Shown here: piece after piece, positions 1 through 7,879 of the stretch | Numbering within the stretch: position 1 is the stretch's first letter | Layout of the letters: each line of letters starts with the position of its first letter | Source: a virus | Virus record (IMG/VR): IMGVR_UViG_3300027847_000980 | Coordinates: 1-29,694 of that record | Direction: 5' to 3' (one strand) | DNA length: 29,694 nucleotides | Notes under the pieces: generated by a model | What the model was told of the DNA's origin: nothing | The model's database searches: none | Seen by the model: the letters and a program-made list of their open reading frames with translations, nothing else | Position numbers and translations under genes: made by a program

Positions 1-1
1 C

Positions 2-214
2 TTAGAGAAAAAGAGGGGCTGGAGGATAGCAAAGGAGAAGACTAGTTCCAAGATAGACTCTGTGGTATCGTTAGCGGCCTCAGCCTACCACACCATCACG
101 CATGGGGCCTATGTAATTGACAAGCCTTTGACTTTGACATCTAATTTCGCAGACGATGGTGCAGTACCTGCGGCATGGAACGAAGAGTCCTTACCAGCAA
201 TGTTTAGGAATTAA
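2..214 (+). CDS. Terminase large subunit, C-terminal fragment (5' end outside window)
   Basis: The frame is open from base 2 to a TAA at 212-214 and gives the last 70 residues of a protein whose start lies upstream. It contains the stretch WRIAKEKTSSKIDSVVSLAA. A basic segment followed by K-I-D-x-x-x-x-L-A-x-S-A-Y is typical of the end of the RNase H-like nuclease domain of large terminases, where the Asp (codon at 56-58) would be the last metal ligand. The enzyme translocates DNA into the prohead with its ATPase and cuts concatemers with the nuclease. Its place next to lysozyme and portal genes agrees. The ATPase motifs would lie upstream, so the call rests on a short stretch plus context. 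Confidence 0.72.
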   Translation, partial: LEKKRGWRIAKEKTSSKIDSVVSLAASAYHTITHGAYVIDKPLTLTSNFADDGAVPAAWNEESLPAMFRN

Positions 215-216
215 TC

Positions 217-915
217 ATGCCAGATCAACCAGAACTTACTCCAGAAGGAATAGCATTTATAAAATCTTATGAAGGATATAGAGAACATCCGTATTGGGAT
301 GTACAACAATATTCTATAGGTTGGGGCACTGAAGCCACCGAACTAGATATGATGCGGTGGGATTATGGGCGTTCAGGGTGGCAAGGTATAGATGTGCAAG
401 AAGCAGATGAGCGGTTTAATGGATACATTGATACGATTGCGGTTCCTGAACTGAACAGTATGTTAGCTGTAGAAACCACACCAGAACAATATGCTGGTCT
501 GGTATCTTTTATATATAATGTTGGACAACCACAGGCCACTGCAGCTATTCAGGCTGTGAATCAAGGGAATTTGCAAAGTGCGGCTTATGAGATGAATAGG
601 ATCAAGTATGCTGGCAATCAAGTAAACAGCGCACTGGTAAGTCGTCGAGCAGATGAAGTTCAGTTTTTGATGGGTAGTGTTCCTGAGAGAGCCACTCAAT
701 TTGAATCACCTAGTGGCCCTCCTAGTATACCAGGAGTCAAAAATTATGCTGATAGCACAAGGTTTCGTGAGTCTCAAGCGGGATTTCAACCCATAGAACA
801 AACAATCGGTGATCGCCCACCAATTACCTATCCTGACAAAATACAATCAGGATTACGAAGCAGAGGCAGACGCACGTCACCAGATGATTCGAGGGCTAGT
901 AGATGGGCAATGTAA
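217..915 (+). CDS. GH24-like lysozyme (endolysin or virion muramidase)
   Basis: This 232-residue protein starts 2 bp after the terminase stop, with AGGAA at 206-210 as ribosome binding site. Residues 7-155 look like the T4/P22 lysozyme family (GH24), which cleaves MurNAc-GlcNAc bonds of peptidoglycan. TPEGIAFIKSYEGYREHPYW carries the catalytic Glu (E19). YSIGWGT (residues 32-38) matches the family's TIGYGHT strand. The helical part QYAGLVSFIYNVG is the usual structural signature. The family Asp and Thr are not clear: D28 could serve, and the usual Thr aligns with S33. Residues about 156-232 form a Pro/Ser/Arg-rich tail not expected in a minimal lysozyme. There is no signal peptide, SAR anchor or membrane segment, and no holin is seen nearby, so it could be a soluble endolysin or a structural lysozyme. 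Confidence 0.85.
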   Translation: MPDQPELTPEGIAFIKSYEGYREHPYWDVQQYSIGWGTEATELDMMRWDYGRSGWQGIDVQEADERFNGYIDTIAVPELNSMLAVETTPEQYAGLVSFIYNVGQPQATAAIQAVNQGNLQSAAYEMNRIKYAGNQVNSALVSRRADEVQFLMGSVPERATQFESPSGPPSIPGVKNYADSTRFRESQAGFQPIEQTIGDRPPITYPDKIQSGLRSRGRRTSPDDSRASRWAM

Positions 916-1340
916 ACGTAAGCGGCTTAGAAGAAGCTGGCTTGTCTATTGACCAGTTCAAGACCACTACAGGTGAATATAGGGTGCCTGTTAGTGTGGA
1001 AAGCCAGGAGGAAACTCCTATGTATGCGGCTGGCAATGCTATAGTTGCTGATGAAGATATGGGTCAAGAGTTGGAAGAAAGGCTCAAAGAAAGCGGCAAT
1101 AGAGCCTGGAAAGACGATTATGTAGGCCATGTTGTAATGAGGTCTCCAGAAGATGAAGGCAAGAAGATGTGGATCAAAAGCCAGTTAACAGGCAAGTGGA
1201 TTGGCCCTTTGGTGGCAGTTAAGTCAATACCGAATGACAGTTATTACCAGTGGGTGAATGAGGATATAGTGATTGCTGTAGACTCTAAGATAGGTAGAGA
1301 AATAGGATTAATGGAACGAGGTGGAGCAGCAAAGAAATGA
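903..1340 (+). CDS. Unrecognised 145-aa protein, possible double-psi beta-barrel-like domain
   Basis: The start overlaps the lysozyme end by 13 bp and follows GAGGG at 891-895, which suggests translational coupling. The N-terminal half is polar. Residues about 74-140 read like a small beta-barrel: a GHVVMRSPEDEGKKMWIK strand pair, then GKWIGPLVAVK, then EDIVIAVDSKIGREIGL. The order 'V-rich strand, G-P-L-V-V, then I-A-V-D-x-x-x-G-R-x-x-G' is reminiscent of RlpA/barwin-type double-psi barrels, which bind or cleave glycans, but the classic D-R-G-P motif is absent and I cannot confirm it. No transmembrane segment or signal peptide is seen. Sitting between a lysozyme and portal operon genes, it may be a small cell-wall-binding or virion protein. 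Confidence 0.7.
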   Translation: MGNVNVSGLEEAGLSIDQFKTTTGEYRVPVSVESQEETPMYAAGNAIVADEDMGQELEERLKESGNRAWKDDYVGHVVMRSPEDEGKKMWIKSQLTGKWIGPLVAVKSIPNDSYYQWVNEDIVIAVDSKIGREIGLMERGGAAKK

Positions 1341-2803
1341 GTACCACTAGACAAAGAGTAGAAATTTATTGGGGAGACCAGCCACCTGGGCTTGAAGAGA
1401 TGGCTTCTCCTGCGCCAACTGGAGAAATGATCTTTAACCCTGTCGATGTGGGTATGTTAGGGCGTGCATCAGGATCCAGGGAACCTGGCACATTACCAGG
1501 AATAGGACGAGCATCTGCCGTGCACGGTAGTAATGTAGCCGCAATAGCTAGTGCAACAGGGCAATCGGAATCCTCGGTGGAAGGGAGTTTAGGTAATCTA
1601 GCAATGCCGATGGTAGGAGGAGACAGTGGCTTTGATGCACGTTCTAATCGTATTGCACATCACACTAATGTACTACAACAAAACAGAGTGATTAAAAGAA
1701 GTACTGGCGCGTGGTCTGGTTTAGGAGATAATTGGGGTGCGTCTCATGGCTATGGCTATGGCGGTGACGATGAAGGTGGCGGAGAAGGCGGAGCAGGCGA
1801 AGGAGAGACACGACCTGATATAGCTTTACCACCACACGTAGAGACTACTGGCCATAATACAAAAGAATATGAAATTATGATGCTTACGGGCTTGGACCAA
1901 CACGGTATCAGGTTGTGGGCAGAAGAGCATGGATATAGCTTTGAAGAAGCAATTGATCAACTATTTGCTGAGTTTGTGCCTACGGAATGGAAGTCGCCCT
2001 GGGAACAGCATTTGGAAATGTCGGGGTTTGCTGAGGGCACTAGTTTAGAGGAAGCGTGGACTCAGATTGGTTTAGATCCTACATCAGTGGAGTTATATGA
2101 GGGCCCAGAGGGAACTCGGGACCATTGGGAACATGACAGGTCTCAGGGTTTAACGACATTACCATTTGGTGAGTGGGCACTTGATCGATGGCACTTAGGG
2201 GCATTTGAGGACGGTAAAGAGAAAGCACCCCTAGATGATGAAGCGGGTTTAGCTGCAGATGATTGGGAATTGTATGAAGAATGGAAAGCAAAAGCAGAAG
2301 CGGAAGGTCTACTAGATGAGTTTTTGGCTAACAAAGCAGATTTTATTGCTGAAATAACGCAGATGCCTGACGGAACACCAGCAATACAAACTGGGCCAAC
2401 AAAGGATACCGTATCCCAAGATACGGAGGAACCTGTAACTGAAACGACATCCCAAGAATCAGCAGAAGAATCTCAAACAGTAGAACCTAAATTTAATCAG
2501 TATCAAATGGATATAGCAGCATCACATGGATATTTTGGGGATAATGCTTATGCGGACTTTTTGGAGGGCTGGGAAGATCCAGAGCCAGAAGAAGATGCGC
2601 CAGCATCAAATCAATACGAAGAACAGTATAAAGAATGGGTGGATGAAATCAATGAGACAAGTCCGGTGAACGAAAACTTTGGGGAGATGCCAGGTCAAGC
2701 AGAGGAAACAGGATGGGCTGGTATGGACGAGAAAGAAAAACAACGAAAAAGAGGCGAACATTGGGAGATGATGGAGCAAGCTAACATGGCCGAGGGTTGG
2801 TAG
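1337..2803 (+). CDS. Unrecognised acidic 488-aa phage protein
   Basis: The start codon overlaps the previous stop (ATGA at 1337-1340), a typical coupled operon arrangement. The product is strongly acidic and hydrophilic. Residues 1-125 are Ser/Gly/Ala-rich. Residues about 129-160 are a Gly/Glu low-complexity linker. The region from about 170 to 345 is rich in Trp, Glu and short helices (for example WAEEHGYSFEEAIDQLF). The C-terminal 140 residues are again Glu/Thr/Gln-rich and probably disordered. There is no signal peptide, membrane segment or catalytic motif that I recognise. Its place directly upstream of the portal gene suggests a virion-associated or assembly role, which is inference only. 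Confidence 0.75.
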   Translation: MSTTRQRVEIYWGDQPPGLEEMASPAPTGEMIFNPVDVGMLGRASGSREPGTLPGIGRASAVHGSNVAAIASATGQSESSVEGSLGNLAMPMVGGDSGFDARSNRIAHHTNVLQQNRVIKRSTGAWSGLGDNWGASHGYGYGGDDEGGGEGGAGEGETRPDIALPPHVETTGHNTKEYEIMMLTGLDQHGIRLWAEEHGYSFEEAIDQLFAEFVPTEWKSPWEQHLEMSGFAEGTSLEEAWTQIGLDPTSVELYEGPEGTRDHWEHDRSQGLTTLPFGEWALDRWHLGAFEDGKEKAPLDDEAGLAADDWELYEEWKAKAEAEGLLDEFLANKADFIAEITQMPDGTPAIQTGPTKDTVSQDTEEPVTETTSQESAEESQTVEPKFNQYQMDIAASHGYFGDNAYADFLEGWEDPEPEEDAPASNQYEEQYKEWVDEINETSPVNENFGEMPGQAEETGWAGMDEKEKQRKRGEHWEMMEQANMAEGW

Positions 2804-2838
2804 AAATAGGGAATTGTGTAGTACAATAGGAGTATAAT

Positions 2839-4647
2839 ATGGCAGACGACCAAATGAGCCGGGAAGCCGATTTATTAGAGAAGTTCTATCGTGCTAAAGC
2901 AAAGTGCAGTAAGTGGCACGGACGTATAAAAGAACATGAACAGTTCTATGATTTAGAACATTATTCTGATGCGTCTTTACCTGGAGAAAAACGTATTACT
3001 CTTACTAAGGCTACTAATGTTGTAGACCTTGCTGTGGGTATATTAACTGCAAACGAACTAACCATTCAGGCTGTTTCTCCTGAAGAAAGCGAAAGCATTA
3101 AGAAGGAGGCTAGTTTAGTAGAGCAGTTCTTAGATGGTGTTATCTACATAAACTCCGAAAGACAGGAAACTGACCTGAGATATGACTGGACATTTTATCA
3201 AGTACGGGATGGGGCAGTTGGCCTAAAGACCGTATGGGATAACGGTTTTGATAAAACCTTACGGGTGGAAGCCGATGAAGAGGGGGCTCAACGTGCCGTT
3301 TATGATCATCTACCTTTATGTATCAATGTTCTCCCTGCAAAGTATTTATTCCCTGAGCCAGGTGGAAAACTTGGTAGATGGAAGCACGTATTTTACGCTA
3401 TTGAGCGCAGTATTGATGACATGGAGCGTGAGTATGGCCCGATGGAAAAATACAATAGCATGTCTGATAAGCAGAAAGAAACCAAGAAAGGCGATTTTAT
3501 TGACTATTGGGGCGAAGTTCAGTTACCTGACGGTAGTTGGGCAATTGAGAATGCGACTTTATTTGACAATCGTCTGTTAGATGGTCCTCGTATTATGGAA
3601 GGATATAGTGAGATACCAATTACTATGATGTTCTATAAGCCGATAGGGCATGTCAATCCGGAAGATTGGGGCCACTCTATTCTCAGACCGGTGATGGGAA
3701 TGGTGAAAGAACTGGAATGGCGTATCAATCGCCAGACTCGTTTATTGAATGTATTCGCTAATATGCCGTTGATAGCAAGAACACGAGATGGACGGCCTAT
3801 AAAGGTTGACTCATCCTTTGGTGATGTAGTTAATTTGAACGAAGGTGAAGATATTGCTTTCCCGGTATGGCCCGGAACAGCCCCTGATTTCAAAGATCAG
3901 ATGGCAATGGTGGCTACCGAGATAGCAGACGCATCTTTCCCGGCTGTAATGTATGGCGAGGGGCCAAGTGCGGCTTCAGGTTATGCATTATCACAACAAG
4001 GAGATGCTGGACGAATACGATTAACACAACCACAGAAACAACAAGAGCGGTCACTAGCAGTATGGGCACGCAAGACACTTACATTATTGCGTAACTTTGC
4101 ACCCGAATATACAGTTGAAGTATATGGCGATAAGTCTGGTGCACCATATAGCCAGGAGCTTACCGGACAAGATACAATGGGCTTTAGGGTCAACTTCCAG
4201 TTGAAACCACAATTCCCCAATGATGAGACTCGAAAGGTTGCTATGTCTACCCAAACTAAAGATACCTTGTCGGCTGAGACCCGAATGGAGAAATACCTCG
4301 GGATACAGCAGCCGGACCAGGAGACTACCCGCATATTACGTGATATGGCTAGGAAGCACCCCATGATGGTGGAATATCAGATGATGGCCTTATTTAGGGA
4401 GTTAGCTGGAGAGGGTGACGAAGCGGCACGTATGGTTTTAGAGAGACTAGAACAGGGCGGCGGAGGTCAGGGAGGCCCAAGAGGCCCAGCACCTGGAGGT
4501 CCTAAGCCGGAACAATCACCGGGCTTACCCTCTGCTGTTAGAGGAGCAGTAACTCAACAAGAACAGGGCTTTGCACCAGCCGGACAAGAGCCCTCTGAAG
4601 ATGTATATAAAGTAGTGAATTCAATGCAAGGCGTACCAATGGGATAA
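2839..4647 (+). CDS. Portal protein
   Basis: At 602 residues this is within the usual portal size. The start is supported by AGGAG (2828-2832) before the ATG at 2839. The N-terminal part has the helix and strand order of portals, including TKATNVVDLAVGILTANELT (residues about 56-75), the region that often reads 'N-x-x-x-x-x-V-D-x-x-x-G-x-L-T' in this family. The core has WGHSILRPVMGMVKELEWRI and RQTRLLNVFANMPLIARTRD, the long stem/wing helices. SGYALSQQGDAGRIRL matches the portal 'S-G-x-A-L' tunnel-loop region. The last 70 residues are Gly/Pro/Gln-rich. Twelve copies would form the ring at the head vertex through which terminase packages and the genome exits. Confidence 0.9.
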   Translation: MADDQMSREADLLEKFYRAKAKCSKWHGRIKEHEQFYDLEHYSDASLPGEKRITLTKATNVVDLAVGILTANELTIQAVSPEESESIKKEASLVEQFLDGVIYINSERQETDLRYDWTFYQVRDGAVGLKTVWDNGFDKTLRVEADEEGAQRAVYDHLPLCINVLPAKYLFPEPGGKLGRWKHVFYAIERSIDDMEREYGPMEKYNSMSDKQKETKKGDFIDYWGEVQLPDGSWAIENATLFDNRLLDGPRIMEGYSEIPITMMFYKPIGHVNPEDWGHSILRPVMGMVKELEWRINRQTRLLNVFANMPLIARTRDGRPIKVDSSFGDVVNLNEGEDIAFPVWPGTAPDFKDQMAMVATEIADASFPAVMYGEGPSAASGYALSQQGDAGRIRLTQPQKQQERSLAVWARKTLTLLRNFAPEYTVEVYGDKSGAPYSQELTGQDTMGFRVNFQLKPQFPNDETRKVAMSTQTKDTLSAETRMEKYLGIQQPDQETTRILRDMARKHPMMVEYQMMALFRELAGEGDEAARMVLERLEQGGGGQGGPRGPAPGGPKPEQSPGLPSAVRGAVTQQEQGFAPAGQEPSEDVYKVVNSMQGVPMG

Positions 4648-4649
4648 AT

Positions 4650-4871
4650 ATGGCAGATAATCGACAGTTCAAAGTAATGAAGTTATGGCATGGATTAGGC
4701 GGAGATGCTGATAAGCAGTGGAGGAATGTGATGAATAGATATCCAAGGGAAAGGAACGCATTTAGTAGCTTAACTCCTGCGAAACGTGACTACCTAGACC
4801 GTACATACGGCGAATCGGAATCAAATGAATGGTTGTCTATGATGAGCGGGACACCTAGACTAGGAGTTTAA
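4650..4871 (+). CDS. Small unrecognised 73-aa protein
   Basis: The gene starts 2 bp after the portal stop with only a weak GGGA at 4641-4644, so it is probably coupled to portal translation. The product is basic and polar with two probable helices (KLWHGLGGDADKQWRNVMNR and LTPAKRDYLDRTYGESE) and no membrane segment. I do not recognise it. The tight spacing on both sides and the matching frame suggest a real gene; a small portal-associated or assembly factor would fit, but that is inference. Confidence 0.6.
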   Translation: MADNRQFKVMKLWHGLGGDADKQWRNVMNRYPRERNAFSSLTPAKRDYLDRTYGESESNEWLSMMSGTPRLGV

Positions 4872-4876
4872 TTATG
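4862..4876 (+). repeat. Translation-initiation repeat, copy 1
   Basis: AGGAGTTTAATTATG is a strong Shine-Dalgarno core plus spacer and start codon. The identical 15 bases recur at 5546-5560 before the next gene. Here the stop of the upstream gene (TAA, 4869-4871) lies inside the repeat. Confidence 0.75.
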
Positions 4877-5542
4877 GCATTATTTCCACCTGATTTGACA
4901 GAAAGAGCAAGACAAAGAAGAAGCAGAGGATCTCGGTTACAGACTAGAGCAGCTCGTGGAGCAACTGAAGATACTGCAATGGATATTGCTAGTTCCAATA
5001 AGTGGCGAGAGCAATATACCCCACCACGTGCTAGAAATATTGCTGCAGCAGCGCAAGAATCTATACCTGCAACACCTGGCGCAGGGATGACTTCTGAACA
5101 AAGTCAAGCTGTAAGTGCAAACCAGAGGTTTCTTGCAGATAATCCGGACCTAGACCCAGGTAGTTATGAGCATGAATTTATTAGGGCAACGGAGCCACGT
5201 CGTAAGGACTATGCCCCGCAAGAAGGGGGAGCAGCAATTGGAACAGGAGTTTCACCTCACTGGGAACCTGTGCCCGACGTAGCACGAGTGGATCAAGAAA
5301 CCTATGACTTTTTACAGCACCTGAAGGAGCAAGGGTTGTACGAAGATAATCAGGAGATCCCAGATTGGATGCAAGATGCTATCGATGATCATTTAGCAGG
5401 AGTTTTAGATGAAGGTGATGTTTATGCGATGGAGCCAGAGATGGTTGTAGAAAATACACCACCCTCAATAAGATATGGAATAGCTTTACCTCCTGGTGCA
5501 AGAGGTGTATCACCAGTACCATACCAACCAAGATCTTACTAA
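4874..5542 (+). CDS. Unrecognised 222-aa protein with Arg-rich N terminus
   Basis: The start is well set by AGGAG at 4862-4866. Residues 1-55 are very basic (TERARQRRSRGSRLQTRAAR), residues 60-100 are Ala/Ser/Gln-rich, and the rest is acidic with many Pro and Asp/Glu, ending in a Pro/Arg tail. I see no catalytic motif, membrane segment or coiled coil, and the protein is likely partly disordered. Basic N termini of this kind could contact nucleic acid or the portal, but no family is recognised. It belongs to a run of three unknown genes between portal and the giant gene, consistent with internal or ejected virion proteins. Confidence 0.7.
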   Translation: MALFPPDLTERARQRRSRGSRLQTRAARGATEDTAMDIASSNKWREQYTPPRARNIAAAAQESIPATPGAGMTSEQSQAVSANQRFLADNPDLDPGSYEHEFIRATEPRRKDYAPQEGGAAIGTGVSPHWEPVPDVARVDQETYDFLQHLKEQGLYEDNQEIPDWMQDAIDDHLAGVLDEGDVYAMEPEMVVENTPPSIRYGIALPPGARGVSPVPYQPRSY

Positions 5543-5545
5543 AGC

Positions 5546-5560
5546 AGGAGTTTAATTATG
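5546..5560 (+). repeat. Translation-initiation repeat, copy 2
   Basis: An exact second copy of the 15 bases at 4862-4876 (AGGAGTTTAATTATG). It supplies the ribosome binding site and ATG of the gene at 5558. Related but not identical sequence (AGGAGGGCAATTATG) precedes the scaffold-like gene at 24583-24597. Confidence 0.75.
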
Positions 5561-7870
5561 ACACATGTTAGAGGACATAGAGGCACACGAAAAGATAGGT
5601 TACACCGTAAACCACCTGCACCACCTGTGGTGGAGAACTTTGATGATCAGTTTATAGACCAAAGTCCTCGTGGTTATACTATTAAAAACCAAGCAGTAAT
5701 AGACCAAATTATAAGAAGGAGAAGTGATAGGGAAGCGTATGGCTTAGGGATAAGGAGACCGCCCGTCATGCGTGGTGGTGGTAGGGATTCGTCAGATATA
5801 TCTAGACATGAGGTTGATCCACGGCGCGATGAGAGATTAGTCTCACATAAATTCACTAGCGACTTTCCTGGGTACGATATAGATGCTACGGTGACGGTAG
5901 GGGGGCCCGAAGACCCATACGAAGAAGAAAGAGATTCTTTTATGCAAGATTTGATTAACCAGCCGGATGTTTATGCTGGACTGGTAGGAGGGCCCGCAGA
6001 CTTATTCGGGGGACTGGCTTCAAAATACATTGAAAGCATATATGACTTTCCTGAAACAGAAACTAAAGAACAGGCAGAAAAAAGAGCAGCCGACCAAAAT
6101 CTAGAGGTCACTTCGGATGAAGCATATCTATGGTTTTTCCGACATCAAGTTGACGGAAAAGGAAAAAAACGGGTAGAAACTGAACCTGTTGGAGGAAGTG
6201 GACAGACGACATTCTATTGGGTACCAAATCCTGATCAAAAATCATATGAAATTGGTGATGAAGTGTTTTGGATTGACAAATCTAGATGGGCCCATGCAGA
6301 TGCGTATATGAAACAAATAACAGAGGCAACCCAACTTGCCATCAAGAATAGAGATGAGTTAATAGATTTAGAAGAATCAGGTGTAATGGGAGGACAATCA
6401 GGTATATCACCCACTACGCCTATAGACTATGGAGAACACAGACCTGAGATTCGGCCTGAAAGAGACTCATTTGGCCGGATAATTCTGCCTCCGGATAGTG
6501 ATGCTGTTCTTGAGCGGCCAGGTGACTGGGAAGATACTATTAAAGTAGGAGACAAAGACGCAGAAGCAGAAGCTGACGAAAAAGTAGACGCAGACACTAC
6601 CGTAGCAGCGGTTGAGCTTGAAGGTAACTATGGAGATAATGTAGTCAACCCAATACGCAGGTCATCATATAAGTTACCGAGCGATCCCGATTTTAAAGCA
6701 AAAGCTACAGACGAACAAAATGCGGCCTTTATTATTCGGGAAGTATTTGGATTGGCTGAGGGTAGTAAACGGCAAAATCCTTACACGTTAGAGACATTAG
6801 AGGATGCATTTTTTGAACATAAGTGGTCTGAACATGATTGGGAAGGTAATCCCCCAGGCGAGATAGACCTGAACCCACCATATCTACAAGAAGGCATTGA
6901 TGAAGGATATCAAGAAGCAATGGATACACGTGGTGGCCCATTCAATATGGCGTATGAAGGAGAACACAAACCGGCTATTGTTGAATGGGCTGTGGATATG
7001 TTAAAATCCCAATATGGCTATAGCGACCAAGAGATATTAGACCAGATGAATGCAGGCTGGGCTTATTATAACTATACTGCTGAAGAACTTGCTGGAGGAG
7101 GGAGTGGGCCTGAAGTTCCTAAGAGCCCAGTTACCACCCCTTCGGAGCCAGGCACATTAGGTAATGGCGACAATATAGCTGGTAATGATGGTAATCAGGC
7201 AGGTGAAGCTAAAGGTTGGGCGCGTGACCTTAGAGAACATGTGGCGATGGGAACTAGTCAATTGGAATTAGCGGGTGAAGCTCCTTATTGGTGGGAAGGT
7301 TATCTACCACAAGAGGTTAATCCCGACTCTATACATATAGCTACCATGAACGCAATCATGCCATTTTTATCTAAGTCAGACCAACAGAAATTAGGATTCC
7401 ATCTAGCTTTAGCTTTAGGGGAAGGTGGAGGTTTGGATGCTTATAACTTTATAGATGGGTCTTCATTTTATGGTGACGAAAGTTGGGAAGATTTGATATA
7501 CAACCCAACACGGTGGCGAAATTTATATGACACATTAGTCAACTTACGTAAACATTTCCAAGACGAATTAGGCCCCAATACTGTTGAGGCTAAAAATCTC
7601 ATACAATTGGATTGGCTTGTCAATATTGTGCAAAGAGCTAAGAGGATGTTCTCAGCAGGTAGAATGTCCAGAATGGAATTAGAGCAAGCTAAAAACCAAC
7701 TACAACAATGGTTTAGTGAAGCTGAAGCTAATAACGATCCTACTAATCCCAATTGGGCTGAAGGGTATGGCCCACTACTAAAAATGATTGTCGAGCCCTA
7801 TGTTTCGTATCTTGAATCACCCTGGAAGGATATTCAAGAGGGAGAAGGGACACAAGAATATGGTAGATAG
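5558..7870 (+). CDS. Unrecognised 770-aa putative virion protein
   Basis: The start follows the repeated AGGAGTTTAATT leader. The first 25 residues are basic (MTHVRGHRGTRKDRLHRKPP). Residues about 30-130 remain Arg/Asp-rich. The middle is acidic with a Glu/Ala-rich stretch (about residues 330-350), and a Pro/Gly/Asn linker lies near residues 510-545. The C-terminal 220 residues look helical and folded, with segments such as IHIATMNAIMPFLSKSDQQK and KLGFHLALALGEGGGLDAYN. No transmembrane helix, signal peptide or enzyme motif is convincing. The next gene starts 10 bp later. Size and position next to the portal and the giant protein suggest an internal or ejected virion protein; function is unknown. 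Confidence 0.75.
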   Translation: MTHVRGHRGTRKDRLHRKPPAPPVVENFDDQFIDQSPRGYTIKNQAVIDQIIRRRSDREAYGLGIRRPPVMRGGGRDSSDISRHEVDPRRDERLVSHKFTSDFPGYDIDATVTVGGPEDPYEEERDSFMQDLINQPDVYAGLVGGPADLFGGLASKYIESIYDFPETETKEQAEKRAADQNLEVTSDEAYLWFFRHQVDGKGKKRVETEPVGGSGQTTFYWVPNPDQKSYEIGDEVFWIDKSRWAHADAYMKQITEATQLAIKNRDELIDLEESGVMGGQSGISPTTPIDYGEHRPEIRPERDSFGRIILPPDSDAVLERPGDWEDTIKVGDKDAEAEADEKVDADTTVAAVELEGNYGDNVVNPIRRSSYKLPSDPDFKAKATDEQNAAFIIREVFGLAEGSKRQNPYTLETLEDAFFEHKWSEHDWEGNPPGEIDLNPPYLQEGIDEGYQEAMDTRGGPFNMAYEGEHKPAIVEWAVDMLKSQYGYSDQEILDQMNAGWAYYNYTAEELAGGGSGPEVPKSPVTTPSEPGTLGNGDNIAGNDGNQAGEAKGWARDLREHVAMGTSQLELAGEAPYWWEGYLPQEVNPDSIHIATMNAIMPFLSKSDQQKLGFHLALALGEGGGLDAYNFIDGSSFYGDESWEDLIYNPTRWRNLYDTLVNLRKHFQDELGPNTVEAKNLIQLDWLVNIVQRAKRMFSAGRMSRMELEQAKNQLQQWFSEAEANNDPTNPNWAEGYGPLLKMIVEPYVSYLESPWKDIQEGEGTQEYGR

Positions 7871-7879
7871 GACAATTAA

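Noticed and set aside
2814-2838. TTGTGT and TATAAT before the portal gene as a promoter
   Set aside because: The boxes are only 13 bp apart and TATAAT directly abuts the ATG, so the transcript would start inside the coding region; AGGAGTATAAT is better read as ribosome binding site plus spacer.
3248-3580. Plus-strand frame of 110 codons inside the portal gene
   Set aside because: It is in a different frame inside a recognisable portal protein and has no leader of its own.
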